DNA of 16,524 bases, taken from the NCBI GenBank assembly GCA_964496595.1, contig CAZCAI010000116.1:1-16524 (forward strand), read 5' to 3'. Source of the DNA: JAAAOZ01 sp964496595 (lineage in GTDB: Bacteria; Chloroflexota; Anaerolineae; B4-G1; SLSP01). The notes below the pieces were generated by a model that had not been told where the DNA came from, searched no databases, and saw only the letters and a list, made by a program, of their open reading frames with translations. Positions 5,034-11,891 of this stretch are shown here, piece by piece. Numbering within the stretch: the stretch's first letter is position 1; every line of letters starts with the position of its first letter. A program made the position numbers and the translations under genes.

Positions 5034-7613
5034 CTACGGCGTGGGCAAATCACCGCAGCGGTCGGCATACTCGTCCGCCAGCGTGCAGGGAACGCCCAGC
5101 TCGTCGTACTCGGAGACGTAGACGGTCTCGAAGAATTCGTACTCGTTGACGCCATCGCCATCTTGATCCGGCTCCAGATTCACCAACCGGAGGATGTTCA
5201 TCGGTTGCTCACAGACGTGATCCTCGGGGCGGATGTAATAGGTGCCCTTCGGCCCCTGGAACTTGAGACCCTCCAGCGCTTCGATCATCGCGTCGCCGCT
5301 GGTATCCCCGCCGGTCTTCTCCAGCGCTTCGGCGAACGCCAGCGCCGAGGCCATCCCGCCTGCCGTGAAGAGATCGGGCGGCTCGTTGTACTCCTCGAAG
5401 TGGCGCTCGGTCAGCCAATCGTTGATTTCGTTATCGGGCACGGTGTAGTGATAGACGTTCAACCCGATCTGATCCATCGCCGAGCCGTAGACCGCCGCGA
5501 ACGAGGCGTTGTCGCCGTAGCCGGTCGCCACGGTCATTTCCTCCAGCGCGCCCAGGTCCGAAAGCTGCTGGAAGAGCGTCACGTAGCCGGTGCCCGCCCA
5601 CGTCAGGAAGAGGCAGTCGGCGCCGGAGTCCAGCGCCTGCTGGATGTAGGGCGTGAAGTCGGTGGTATCGAAGGGCGCGTAGATGTCGGCCACGACCTCG
5701 CCGCCGTACTGCTCGACCGAATACTCAAGCGCTGCGCCGCTTCCCTGGCCAAAGGCGTTATCGATGCCGATGTGCGCGAACTTGCTGCCCACGTTCTCGA
5801 CCAGGTACTTGGCGATGACCAACGTGTCATCGTAGTTCGTGCGGGCGGTGCGGAAGACGTAGGGGTTGAAGTATTGCCCGGTAGTGAAGGCCGACGCCGC
5901 CGGATCAACCATCAGGATGATCTCGTTCTCCTTGGCGACGGTGGTCAGCGCGGCCGCCACGGCGGAGCTGACAGGGCCTTGAAGCAATTCCACGCCCTCG
6001 GCCTCGATCAACTCGCGGGCCAGCGAAACGCCCTTCTCCGGATCGCCTTCTGTATCGCGCAACAGCACCTCGACGGGACGGCCGGCGATGATGTAATGCC
6101 CATCATCGTCGGTTTGGCCGGCGGAGGCATACTCCAGGCCCAGCATAAAGCCGCGATGCTGCTGCTGGCCGTAGAGCGCCATCGTGCCCGATTGCATCGA
6201 AAGCTGCCCAATCTTCAGCAGCGGCCCAGGCTCTGCCGTCTCGACCTCGGCCTCGCCCTCACTGACCGTCTCGCAGCGGTCGGCATACTCGTCCACCAAC
6301 GTGCAGGGAACGCCCAGTTCGTCATACTCGGAGACGTAGACGGTCTCGAAGAACTCGTACTCGTTGACGCCGTCGCCATCCTGATCCGGTTCCAGGTTCA
6401 CCAACTTGAGGATGTTCATCGGTTGCTCGCAGACGTGATCCTCGGGGCGGATATGATAAATGCCCTTCGGGCCTTCGAACTTGAGGCCTTCCAGCGCCGG
6501 GATCATCGCGTCGCCGCTGGCGTCGCCTTCGGTCTTCTCCAACGCTTCCGCCAGCGCAATCGCCGAGGCCATCCCGCCCGCCGTGAAGAGATCGGGCGGC
6601 TCGTTGTACTCCTCGAAGTGGCGCTCGGTCAGCCAATCGTTGATTTCGTTATCGGGCACGGTGTAGTGATAGACGTTCAACCCGATCTGATCCATCGCCG
6701 AGCCGTAGACCGCCGCGAACGAGGCGTTGTCGCCGTAGCCGGTCGCCACGGTCATCTCGTCCAGCGCGCCCAGGTCCGAAAGCTGTTGGAAGAGCGTCAC
6801 ATAGCCGGTGCCCGCCCACGTCAGGAAGAGGCAGTCGGCGCCGGAGTCCAACGCCTGCTGGATGTAGGGCGTGAAGTCGGTGGTGTCGAAGGGCGCGTAG
6901 ATGTCGGCCACGACCTCGCCGCCGTATTTTTCGACGGAGAACTCCAAGGCCGCGCCGCTCCCCTGGCCAAAGGCGTTATCGATGCCGATGTGCGCGAACT
7001 TGCTGCCCACGTTTTCGACCAGGTACTTGGCGATAACCAACGTGTCATCGTAGTTCGTGCGGGCGGTGCGGAAGACGTAAGGGTTGAAGTATTGCCCAGT
7101 GGTGAAGGCCGACGCCGCCGGATCGACCATCAGGATGATCTCGTTCTCCTCGGCGACGGTGGTCAGCGCGGCCGCCACAGCGGAGCTGACGGGGCCTTGG
7201 AGCAATTCCACGCCCTCGGCCTCGATCAACTCGCGGGCCAGCGCCACGCCCTTCTCGGGATCGCCTTCCGTATCGCGCAGCAGCACCTCAACGGGGCGAC
7301 CGGCGATGATGTACCGGCCCTCGTCATCGGTCTCGCCGCCGGACATATACTCCAGGCCCAGCATAAAGCCGCGATGCTGCTGCTGACCGTAGAGCGCCAT
7401 CGTGCCGGATTGCATCGAAAGCTGCCCAATCTTCAGGACATCGGCCTCTTCTTCTTCCTCCGGCGTCTCCGCTTCCGTCGGCTCCTCGGTGACCTCTTCC
7501 GTGGGCGCCTCCGTCGGCTCCGGCGTCGGCTCGACCCGCTGTACACAGGCGCTCACCAATAGCGCCAGCAACGTCAACAACGTCACAAATTTCCATAAGC
7601 GTTGCATCTTCAT
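5034..7613 (-). CDS. Lipoprotein ABC-transporter substrate-binding protein with two tandem ligand-binding domains
   Basis: This is an extracytoplasmic receptor for the adjacent HAAT importer, 859 residues from an ATG with AAGGAGG nine bases upstream. A signal peptide (MKMQRLWKFVTLLTLLALL) ends in the lipobox LVSAC, with the lipidated Cys at residue 23. A Pro/Thr/Glu-rich acidic linker (about 25-58) follows. Two Peripla_BP_6-type (LivJ-like) domains then occupy residues 60-447 and 466-853, joined by an 18-residue acidic linker. I count 20 substitutions in 388 aligned residues and no gaps. Ordinary members have one domain of about 360-400 residues. Each copy carries an acidic DQDGDG loop (about 410 and 816) like a calcium-binding loop, and paired cysteines near its end. 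The ligand could be a branched-chain amino acid, another amino acid, an amide or a small carboxylate. The sequence does not decide this. Confidence 0.92.
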   Translation of the reverse strand: MKMQRLWKFVTLLTLLALLVSACVQRVEPTPEPTEAPTEEVTEEPTEAETPEEEEEADVLKIGQLSMQSGTMALYGQQQHRGFMLGLEYMSGGETDDEGRYIIAGRPVEVLLRDTEGDPEKGVALARELIEAEGVELLQGPVSSAVAAALTTVAEENEIILMVDPAASAFTTGQYFNPYVFRTARTNYDDTLVIAKYLVENVGSKFAHIGIDNAFGQGSGAALEFSVEKYGGEVVADIYAPFDTTDFTPYIQQALDSGADCLFLTWAGTGYVTLFQQLSDLGALDEMTVATGYGDNASFAAVYGSAMDQIGLNVYHYTVPDNEINDWLTERHFEEYNEPPDLFTAGGMASAIALAEALEKTEGDASGDAMIPALEGLKFEGPKGIYHIRPEDHVCEQPMNILKLVNLEPDQDGDGVNEYEFFETVYVSEYDELGVPCTLVDEYADRCETVSEGEAEVETAEPGPLLKIGQLSMQSGTMALYGQQQHRGFMLGLEYASAGQTDDDGHYIIAGRPVEVLLRDTEGDPEKGVSLARELIEAEGVELLQGPVSSAVAAALTTVAKENEIILMVDPAASAFTTGQYFNPYVFRTARTNYDDTLVIAKYLVENVGSKFAHIGIDNAFGQGSGAALEYSVEQYGGEVVADIYAPFDTTDFTPYIQQALDSGADCLFLTWAGTGYVTLFQQLSDLGALEEMTVATGYGDNASFAAVYGSAMDQIGLNVYHYTVPDNEINDWLTERHFEEYNEPPDLFTAGGMASALAFAEALEKTGGDTSGDAMIEALEGLKFQGPKGTYYIRPEDHVCEQPMNILRLVNLEPDQDGDGVNEYEFFETVYVSEYDELGVPCTLADEYADRCGDLPTP
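5055..6218 (-). repeat. Copy 2 (C-terminal domain) of a 1,164-bp in-gene tandem duplication
   Basis: This block matches 6273-7436 at a constant offset of 1,218 bases (406 codons) with no indels seen. It encodes the second binding domain. A 54-base linker separates the copies. One internal run, 5362-5537, is identical to its partner over 176 bases. Confidence 0.9.
6273..7436 (-). repeat. Copy 1 (N-terminal domain) of a 1,164-bp in-gene tandem duplication
   Basis: This is the partner of 5055-6218 and encodes the first binding domain. Similarity stops abruptly at both ends: beyond 7436 lies the acidic lipoprotein linker and before 6273 the inter-domain linker. Confidence 0.9.
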
Positions 7614-7614
7614 T

Positions 7615-7683
7615 TCAGATTTCCTCCTTCGGGTTAATTTGGGTAATGCGAACAACCAACCTACCAACAACTCCTTCGCTCAA
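7615..7683 (-). CDS. Possible 22-codon leader peptide rich in branched-chain residues
   Basis: A TTG start with AGGAGG five bases upstream opens a 22-codon frame reading MSEGVVGRLVVR, then ITQINPKEEI, and ends at TGA one base before the ATG of the tandem binding-protein gene. Eight of the residues after the initiator are Val, Leu or Ile, including two Val-Val pairs. It lies in the roughly 120-base leader of the promoter at 7741-7769. The position and composition recall a leader that could couple translation of the receptor to branched-chain aminoacyl-tRNA supply. No clear terminator/antiterminator pair is visible, and the frame could be chance. It may simply be translationally coupled to the receptor gene. 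Confidence 0.3.
   Translation of the reverse strand: MSEGVVGRLVVRITQINPKEEI
7623..7629 (-). promoter_or_regulatory. Strong ribosome-binding site of the tandem binding-protein gene
   Basis: AAGGAGG lies nine bases before the ATG at 7613. It fixes the start at the Met that begins a good signal peptide, rather than 19 codons upstream. The site lies inside the possible leader ORF. Confidence 0.8.
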
Positions 7684-7740
7684 TTTCACCTCCTGATCAA
7701 GCAATACATTTTCATTTGACCCAATACACCATTTCGCTCC

Positions 7741-7769
7741 AGTATAACGCAAAGTTGACACGGTCTCAA
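7741..7769 (-). promoter_or_regulatory. Sigma-70-type promoter of the importer operon
   Basis: On the minus strand, TTGAGA (7764-7769) and TATACT (7741-7746) match the -35 and -10 consensus at five of six positions each, with an ideal 17-base spacer. The predicted transcription start is near 7734, about 120 bases before the receptor gene. It lies just downstream of the terminator hairpin of the preceding gene. Confidence 0.65.
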
Positions 7770-7786
7770 TGCTAAGGAACGAAAAC

Positions 7787-7832
7787 GGAACGCGGACATC
7801 CTGTCCGCCGGCGGGCGAGACGCCCGCGTTCC
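7787..7832. repeat. Cruciform-type repeat with two internal hairpins
   Basis: Outer arms GGAACGCGG and CCGCGTTCC enclose two small hairpins, GGACA-TCC-TGTCC and GGGCG-AGA-CGCCC, around a CGCCGGCG centre. This four-arm layout is typical of dispersed REP- or MITE-like intergenic repeats. I recall similar ones from Chloroflexota but cannot confirm it here. Confidence 0.55.
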
Positions 7833-7847
7833 CAAACATTTTCAGAA

Positions 7848-7886
7848 GCGGAGGAGAGGCGCGCGGGTTGCGCACCTCTCCTCCGC
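7848..7886 (-). terminator. Terminator-like hairpin after the OB-fold gene
   Basis: A 17-bp stem with one mismatch (7848-7864 with 7870-7886, arm core GGAGGAGAGG) encloses the 5-base loop GGGTT. On the minus strand it is followed by CTTCTGAAAATGTTT, so the U-tract is poor. Its place 16 bases past the OB-fold stop and before the importer promoter fits a transcription boundary. Confidence 0.55.
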
Positions 7887-7902
7887 CAAACGGCCTGCTC
7901 GA

Positions 7903-8316
7903 TTATGCCGGTTCAAAGGCCAGGTAGGTCTTCTGCTCATCGCCCGCGCCGCGCTCGACGAAGGTAACTTTGAGCGGCGCGCCGATGGCAATCGACGCCG
8001 GGTCGGATACATCCACGCCCAAGATCTGCGCGCTGATACGCTGCCCCTCGGCCAGCTCGACGACGCCGGTACAGTAGGGATTTTTGCGCCCATAGCCCGC
8101 CTCCAACATCATCGTTGGCGCGATGTGGATCACGGTGAAGGCGGCCAGCTTGCCCTCGCCGGAAAGCTCCTCCCACGTCATCTCGGCCTCCGGGCACGCG
8201 GGGCAGATGGGACGCGGCGGCGCGTGGATCTCGCCGCATTCGGCGCAACGCGCGCCCATCAGCTTGTGCTCGGCTAAGTGTTGATTGAATTCCGTTGCGG
8301 TAAATAGTTCTGCCAT
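7903..8316 (-). CDS. Zinc-ribbon/OB-fold (DUF35) thiolase-partner protein
   Basis: A 137-residue protein of the DUF35 type. It has an N-terminal rubredoxin-like zinc ribbon with Cys24, Cys27, Cys38 and Cys41 (CAEC...CPAC) and a C-terminal OB-fold domain (GEGKLAAFTVIH, then GVVELAEGQRISAQILG, ending in a KVTFVERG strand). In known systems, such as archaeal HMG-CoA synthesis and steroid side-chain thiolases, such proteins bind SCP2-type thiolases and help channel the acyl-CoA. The gene directly follows the thiolase gene (104-base gap), which matches that role. GAGGAG lies about eleven bases before the ATG. A terminator-like hairpin follows. The family call is firm, the exact substrate is not. 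Confidence 0.9.
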   Translation of the reverse strand: MAELFTATEFNQHLAEHKLMGARCAECGEIHAPPRPICPACPEAEMTWEELSGEGKLAAFTVIHIAPTMMLEAGYGRKNPYCTGVVELAEGQRISAQILGVDVSDPASIAIGAPLKVTFVERGAGDEQKTYLAFEPA

Positions 8317-8420
8317 AGTTATGCTCTCTCCTCAGTACAAAGTTCTATGAAAATAGCCTCGCCGCCGGGGAATTGCGAATAGCAGATTGCGAAACTATAC
8401 AAATCCGCTTCATCTGCTAA

Positions 8421-9683
8421 CTAGCGGCGCTCGAAGATGTGGACGGCGCAGGTCTGCCCGGTGCCGCCGACGTTGTGGGTCAGGCCCAGGCGGGGATCGC
8501 CGGGCAGTTGACGCTCGCCGGCCTCGCCGCGCAGTTGCTTCCAGATTTCGACGGCCTGCCCCGCGCCGGAGGCGCCCACCGGATGGCCCTTCGATTTGAG
8601 TCCGCCGGAGGTGTTGATCGGCCGGTCGCCGTCGCGGGCCGTGCGGCCCTCCTCGGCGGCGCGCCCGCCCTCGCCGCGCGCGAAGAAGCCCAAATCCTCA
8701 CTCGCCATCACTTCCGCGATGGTGAAACAGTCATGCACTTCGGCCACGTCGATGTCATCGGGCGTCACATCCGCCATCGCGTAGGCCATCTTGGCCGCGT
8801 GCTCCGCCGCCGGGATGCCGGTGAGCGTCGGGCGGTCGTGCGTCGCGCCGTCGCTGGCCTGCCCGCTGCCGATGATGTGCAGCGGCGCATCGGTGAAGCG
8901 CCCGGCCAGTTCCTCGCTCACCAAGATAAGCGTCGCGGCCCCATCGGAGATGGGCGAGCAGTCGTAGAGGCGCATCGGCCAGGCGATGATGGGATTGGCG
9001 CGGTCGTCGTGTAAAAAGTCCATCTCATCCGCCCAGGTGGGCATCGGATAACCCTTGCGCTCGGCGCGCACCTTCTTGGCCGCCATCATATCGGCCAGGC
9101 GCTGCCCGAACTGCGCCTTGTCGTTGAGCGCGCCGTTCTCGTGGTTCTTGTAGCCGACGCGCATAAAGGTCTCCGGCGTCGCGCCGTAGGCGTCCATATA
9201 GGCGGTCGCCATCGCGGCGTAGAGGCCGGGGAAGGTGAAGCCCGCCGGCAGTTCGTAGAGCGCGTCGGCGGCGGTGCCGAGGGTGTCGGTGACGCGCGCG
9301 GTGGGCAGCGAGGTCATCTTTTCGATGCCGCCGACCAGTACGATGTCGTAGAGGCCCGAGGCGACGGCGATGATGCCCTCGCGCAGGGCGACGCCGCTGC
9401 TGGCGCAGGCGTCCTCGATGCGGGTGGCGGGGCGCGGCGTCAGGCCGACCCAATCGGCCATCACGGGCGCGGTGTGCGCCTGCCCCTCGAAGAGGTCGCT
9501 GCTGAAGTTGCCGATGTACAGCGCCTCGATGTCTTGCGAATCGAAGCCTTTATCCACAGATGCTAACATCTCCCGAAAGGCCTGCACAAAGAGATCGCGC
9601 GTGGTGAGATCGCGGAATGCGCCAAATTTGCTCATCCCCGCGCCGACCACGGCGACGCCACGGCCTAATTTGCGTTGTTTCAT
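8421..9683 (-). CDS. Thiolase family protein (SCP2-type acetyl-CoA acetyltransferase)
   Basis: A 420-residue thiolase that would cleave a 3-ketoacyl-CoA with CoA, or run in reverse. The nucleophile is Cys93 in EDACASSG. The HDCF motif (His317) and GHPVGASG (His367) supply the other catalytic parts. The C-terminal motif is NVGGTGQ rather than the CxG of classical degradative thiolases. That pattern is typical of SCP2-like thiolases working with a DUF35 partner, which is encoded next. NTSGGLKSKGHP is the usual glycine-rich segment. AGGAGG lies eleven bases before the ATG, slightly far, and overlaps a heptamer repeat (9698-9746). Substrate chain length cannot be read from sequence. Roles in acetoacetyl-CoA, branched or steroid-type side chains are possible. 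Confidence 0.93.
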   Translation of the reverse strand: MKQRKLGRGVAVVGAGMSKFGAFRDLTTRDLFVQAFREMLASVDKGFDSQDIEALYIGNFSSDLFEGQAHTAPVMADWVGLTPRPATRIEDACASSGVALREGIIAVASGLYDIVLVGGIEKMTSLPTARVTDTLGTAADALYELPAGFTFPGLYAAMATAYMDAYGATPETFMRVGYKNHENGALNDKAQFGQRLADMMAAKKVRAERKGYPMPTWADEMDFLHDDRANPIIAWPMRLYDCSPISDGAATLILVSEELAGRFTDAPLHIIGSGQASDGATHDRPTLTGIPAAEHAAKMAYAMADVTPDDIDVAEVHDCFTIAEVMASEDLGFFARGEGGRAAEEGRTARDGDRPINTSGGLKSKGHPVGASGAGQAVEIWKQLRGEAGERQLPGDPRLGLTHNVGGTGQTCAVHIFERR

Positions 9684-9697
9684 ACTAAATACAACCT

Positions 9698-9746
9698 CCT
9701 ATTGCATATTATGTGTCTCGTATTGCGTATTTCGTAATACGTATAG
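9698..9746. repeat. Heptamer repeat (NNATACG-like)x7 in the thiolase leader
   Basis: On the minus strand: CTATACG, TATTACG, AAATACG, CAATACG, AGACACA, TAATATG, CAATAGG. The last unit supplies the start of the thiolase ribosome-binding site (AGGAGG). Confidence 0.6.
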
Positions 9747-9750
9747 TCAG

Positions 9751-10554
9751 TTACTTTTCAGATAACATTGCCAGGTGGCCGAGCAGGGCCGCGTTCCACG
9801 CCTGGGGCGTTTCTAAGCAGCAGGCGTGCCCGGCGTCGCCTAAGATGAGCAGTTGCGCCCCTGGGACGCGCTCCGCGATAAGGCGGGCGTAGGGTTCCAG
9901 CGGTTTGAGGGCGTCGAGTTCGCCCACGACGACGGTCGTCGGCGCGGTGATGTTCGGCAGATCAGCGGTGCAATCGAGCGCCAGGAAACACTCGCAGAGC
10001 GCGATGACCGCGTCGAAGTCGAGTTCCTCGTAGCGGGGGATGGCGAGACCGGCCCAGTTGGGATGCGCAATCAGCCACGGCTCGGCGAAGTTGTCGGTGA
10101 CGGAGCAGCGATAGAGCAGTTCGCCATCCCGCTGTTGCGCCGCCGCGATCCAACTGGCGACGATGCCGCGTAGCAGCGGGCGCACCTCGCTGACCGCCGA
10201 GGAGACGAAGAGCGAGCGCACGCGCGCCGGGTGATGGATGCCCATCAGCAGCGCGATTTCGCCGCCGTAGGAGATGCCCGCGATGTGTGCCTGCTCGACG
10301 TCCAGCGCTTCCAGCAGCGCGTCGAGGTCGGCGGCGGGCTGCTTCATCGTATACGGGCCGGGCGGATGCTCGGATTGCCCCTGCCCGCGACAATCGTGCA
10401 GCAAGACACGATAGTGCTGCGAGAGCACCGGCGTCTGATAGGCCCAACTCGCCGTGCTCATCAACACGCCGTTGACCAGCGCGAGTACGGGGGCATCCTC
10501 CGGGCCGTGCCATTCGTAATAGAGTTGTGTGTCATTGATGGGTAGGGTGGGCAT
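9751..10554 (-). CDS. Alpha/beta-fold hydrolase (enol-lactonase/esterase-like)
   Basis: A 267-residue cytoplasmic alpha/beta hydrolase. The nucleophile elbow is GISYGG (Ser95), the acid Asp214 in VGELDALKP and the His243 in DAGHACC, giving a complete triad. The oxyanion region has Asn-Gly (NGV, 29-31) instead of His-Gly, a form also found in 3-oxoadipate enol-lactone hydrolase-like enzymes. That suggests an ester, lactone or carbon-carbon hydrolase but does not prove it. AGAGG precedes the ATG. It lies between the signal-less binding protein and the thiolase. It shares its C-terminal layout (GH-x-CC/CY-LE ... NAxLG) with the hydrolase at 11885-12940, so the two may be distant paralogues. Confidence 0.85.
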   Translation of the reverse strand: MPTLPINDTQLYYEWHGPEDAPVLALVNGVLMSTASWAYQTPVLSQHYRVLLHDCRGQGQSEHPPGPYTMKQPAADLDALLEALDVEQAHIAGISYGGEIALLMGIHHPARVRSLFVSSAVSEVRPLLRGIVASWIAAAQQRDGELLYRCSVTDNFAEPWLIAHPNWAGLAIPRYEELDFDAVIALCECFLALDCTADLPNITAPTTVVVGELDALKPLEPYARLIAERVPGAQLLILGDAGHACCLETPQAWNAALLGHLAMLSEK

Positions 10555-10590
10555 AATAATTCCTCTTCAATCGTAAATATAGCTTATTTC

Positions 10591-10635
10591 GTATTTCGTG
10601 TTGCGTAAAATTACGTAATACGCAATACGAAATAC
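10591..10635. repeat. Inverted repeat built of heptamers
   Basis: Arms GTATTTCGTGTTGCGTA (10591-10607) and TACGCAATACGAAATAC (10619-10635) pair over 17 bp with one mismatch. Both arms are made of 7-base units of the ATACGNN type. It sits 15 bases past the stop of the binding-protein homologue. It could form a hairpin, but no U-tract follows on the minus strand. Confidence 0.6.
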
Positions 10636-10649
10636 TTCACCGTCGCTTA

Positions 10650-11834
10650 TCAACCTTTTTCGGTAGATTTTGGCTCAATCACCGGCGGGGCGGACACTTC
10701 CGCCGAGACCTCACGGATGAGGCGCGGCGTACAGATCGGTTGATCCGGCGCTTTGACCATCTCCGCGATGTACATCGATTGCAGGGCCTGATGATCCTCA
10801 CGACGGAAGGTGTAGGCGCCTTTCGGCCCTTCGAAGGGCATGCTCTCCAGCACGGGGATCAAGCCCGCAGCCGCCGGATCACCATTGGTGCGCTTCAGGC
10901 CCTCGACCAGCGCCACGCCCGACGCGAAGCCGCCTTCCGTGAAGATGTCGGGAGGCGTCCCGTACCGCTCCTGATGATGGCGGACCAACCAATCATTTAC
11001 GGAATTTTCGGGCAAGCTGTGGTAGTACTTGACCACGCAGATAACGCCCTCCAACGCCTCACCGGCCGCCTGAATCGTCTGATCATCCGGCAGATCGGCG
11101 ATGACGTTGATCCCGTCCGGCATCCCCATCTCTCGCATCTGGCGTAAGAGCGCCGCCGTATTTTGTCCCGCCCAGGAAGGCACCAGGACATCAGGCTCCT
11201 TCGCGATTATCTCTTGCAAGTACTCGCGAAAGCGCGTCTCGTCGTGGGGGGCCATCACATCCCCCACGATCTCGCCGCCCTCCGCCTGCACCGCCCGCCA
11301 CCATGCCGCACGGCTCTGATGTCCCCAGATGTAATCGGCAGAGAGGAAAGCGAACCGCTTGCCCAGATGCTGAACGGCATATCGACCGCCGGCCGCCGCA
11401 TCCTGCGACGTGGTGGACGCCGTGCGGAAGATGTAGGGATTGAACCACTGCGCCGTCAAGACATCGGCGGCGGCCACAGCAACCATAAAGAGCCGTTCAT
11501 ATTCTTGCGCCAGGCGGGCGATCTTGATCGCGGCAGGACTAGAGGTGCATCCTTGCAACAGATGAATCCCCTCCCGTTCGATCAAGGCGCGCGCTATTGG
11601 TTCCGCAGATTCCGGCTCACCGCCGTCATCTTCAATCAGCAGTTGGATCGTCCGTCCTGCGATCTCCCACGCGCCGCCCGTGGCGTACTCAATGCCCAGC
11701 TTCAATCCCTGGACGGCCGTCTCGCCATAGTGCGCCAGCGGGCCGGTCTGGGCACTCAGCACGCCGATTTTAATCAAATCCTGCTGACGTCCCAACCGTG
11801 ACCTTTGCAAACGCTTCAACAGACGATCCAACAT
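10650..11834 (-). CDS. Signal-less Peripla_BP_6 substrate-binding protein homologue, possible cytoplasmic ligand sensor
   Basis: A 394-residue LivJ/AmiC-type protein, paralogous to the two domains of the importer lipoprotein. Shared stretches include FNPYxFRTA, NDWL with PPDxFTxGG, FEGPKGxY and REDH/PEDH. The N-terminus (MLDRLLKRLQRSRLGRQQD) is short and basic, with no hydrophobic core and no lipobox, and the binding domain begins at about residue 20 (LIKIGVLSAQTGP). No in-frame extension restores a signal. The protein should therefore stay in the cytoplasm unless it leaves by another route. AmiC of Pseudomonas is a known cytoplasmic sensor with this fold. A cytoplasmic buffer or a decayed receptor are alternatives. 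No AmiR-like partner is seen in the window. It lacks the acidic DQDGDG loop. The ribosome-binding site (GGGGG) is weak. Confidence 0.85.
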   Translation of the reverse strand: MLDRLLKRLQRSRLGRQQDLIKIGVLSAQTGPLAHYGETAVQGLKLGIEYATGGAWEIAGRTIQLLIEDDGGEPESAEPIARALIEREGIHLLQGCTSSPAAIKIARLAQEYERLFMVAVAAADVLTAQWFNPYIFRTASTTSQDAAAGGRYAVQHLGKRFAFLSADYIWGHQSRAAWWRAVQAEGGEIVGDVMAPHDETRFREYLQEIIAKEPDVLVPSWAGQNTAALLRQMREMGMPDGINVIADLPDDQTIQAAGEALEGVICVVKYYHSLPENSVNDWLVRHHQERYGTPPDIFTEGGFASGVALVEGLKRTNGDPAAAGLIPVLESMPFEGPKGAYTFRREDHQALQSMYIAEMVKAPDQPICTPRLIREVSAEVSAPPVIEPKSTEKG

Positions 11835-11854
11835 CTATACCCCCTGGGTGCTCC

Positions 11855-11891
11855 CTACTCCCCTACTGCTTACTTCCCTACTCCCTACTTC
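11855..11891. repeat. Heptamer repeat (CTACTCC-like) covering the stop of the second hydrolase
   Basis: Five units (CTACTCC, CTACTGC, TTACTTC, CTACTCC, CTACTTC), some separated by one C, fill the 50-base gap between two genes. The TAG stop of the gene ending at 11885 lies inside the last unit. Confidence 0.6.

Noticed and set aside
5055..7436. Frameshift or assembly collapse as an explanation for the double domain
   Set aside because: The offset is constant at 1,218 bases, the frame stays open, and the copies differ at scattered positions, so it reads as a real duplication. Long reads would still be needed to be sure.
4947..7562. An 871-codon open frame on the + strand
   Set aside because: It is antisense to the twin-domain receptor and mirrors its duplication. 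Its open state follows from high GC and codon bias. It has no ribosome-binding site or recognisable domain.
7755..7760. A perfect TTGACA on the + strand
   Set aside because: No -10-like sequence lies 16-18 bases downstream on that strand and no + strand gene follows. The minus-strand boxes in the same place are far better paired.
7615..7875. An 86-codon minus-strand frame ending at the same TGA as the leader ORF
   Set aside because: Its upstream part runs through a terminator stem, a cruciform repeat and the promoter, so only the last 22 codons behind AGGAGG are credible.
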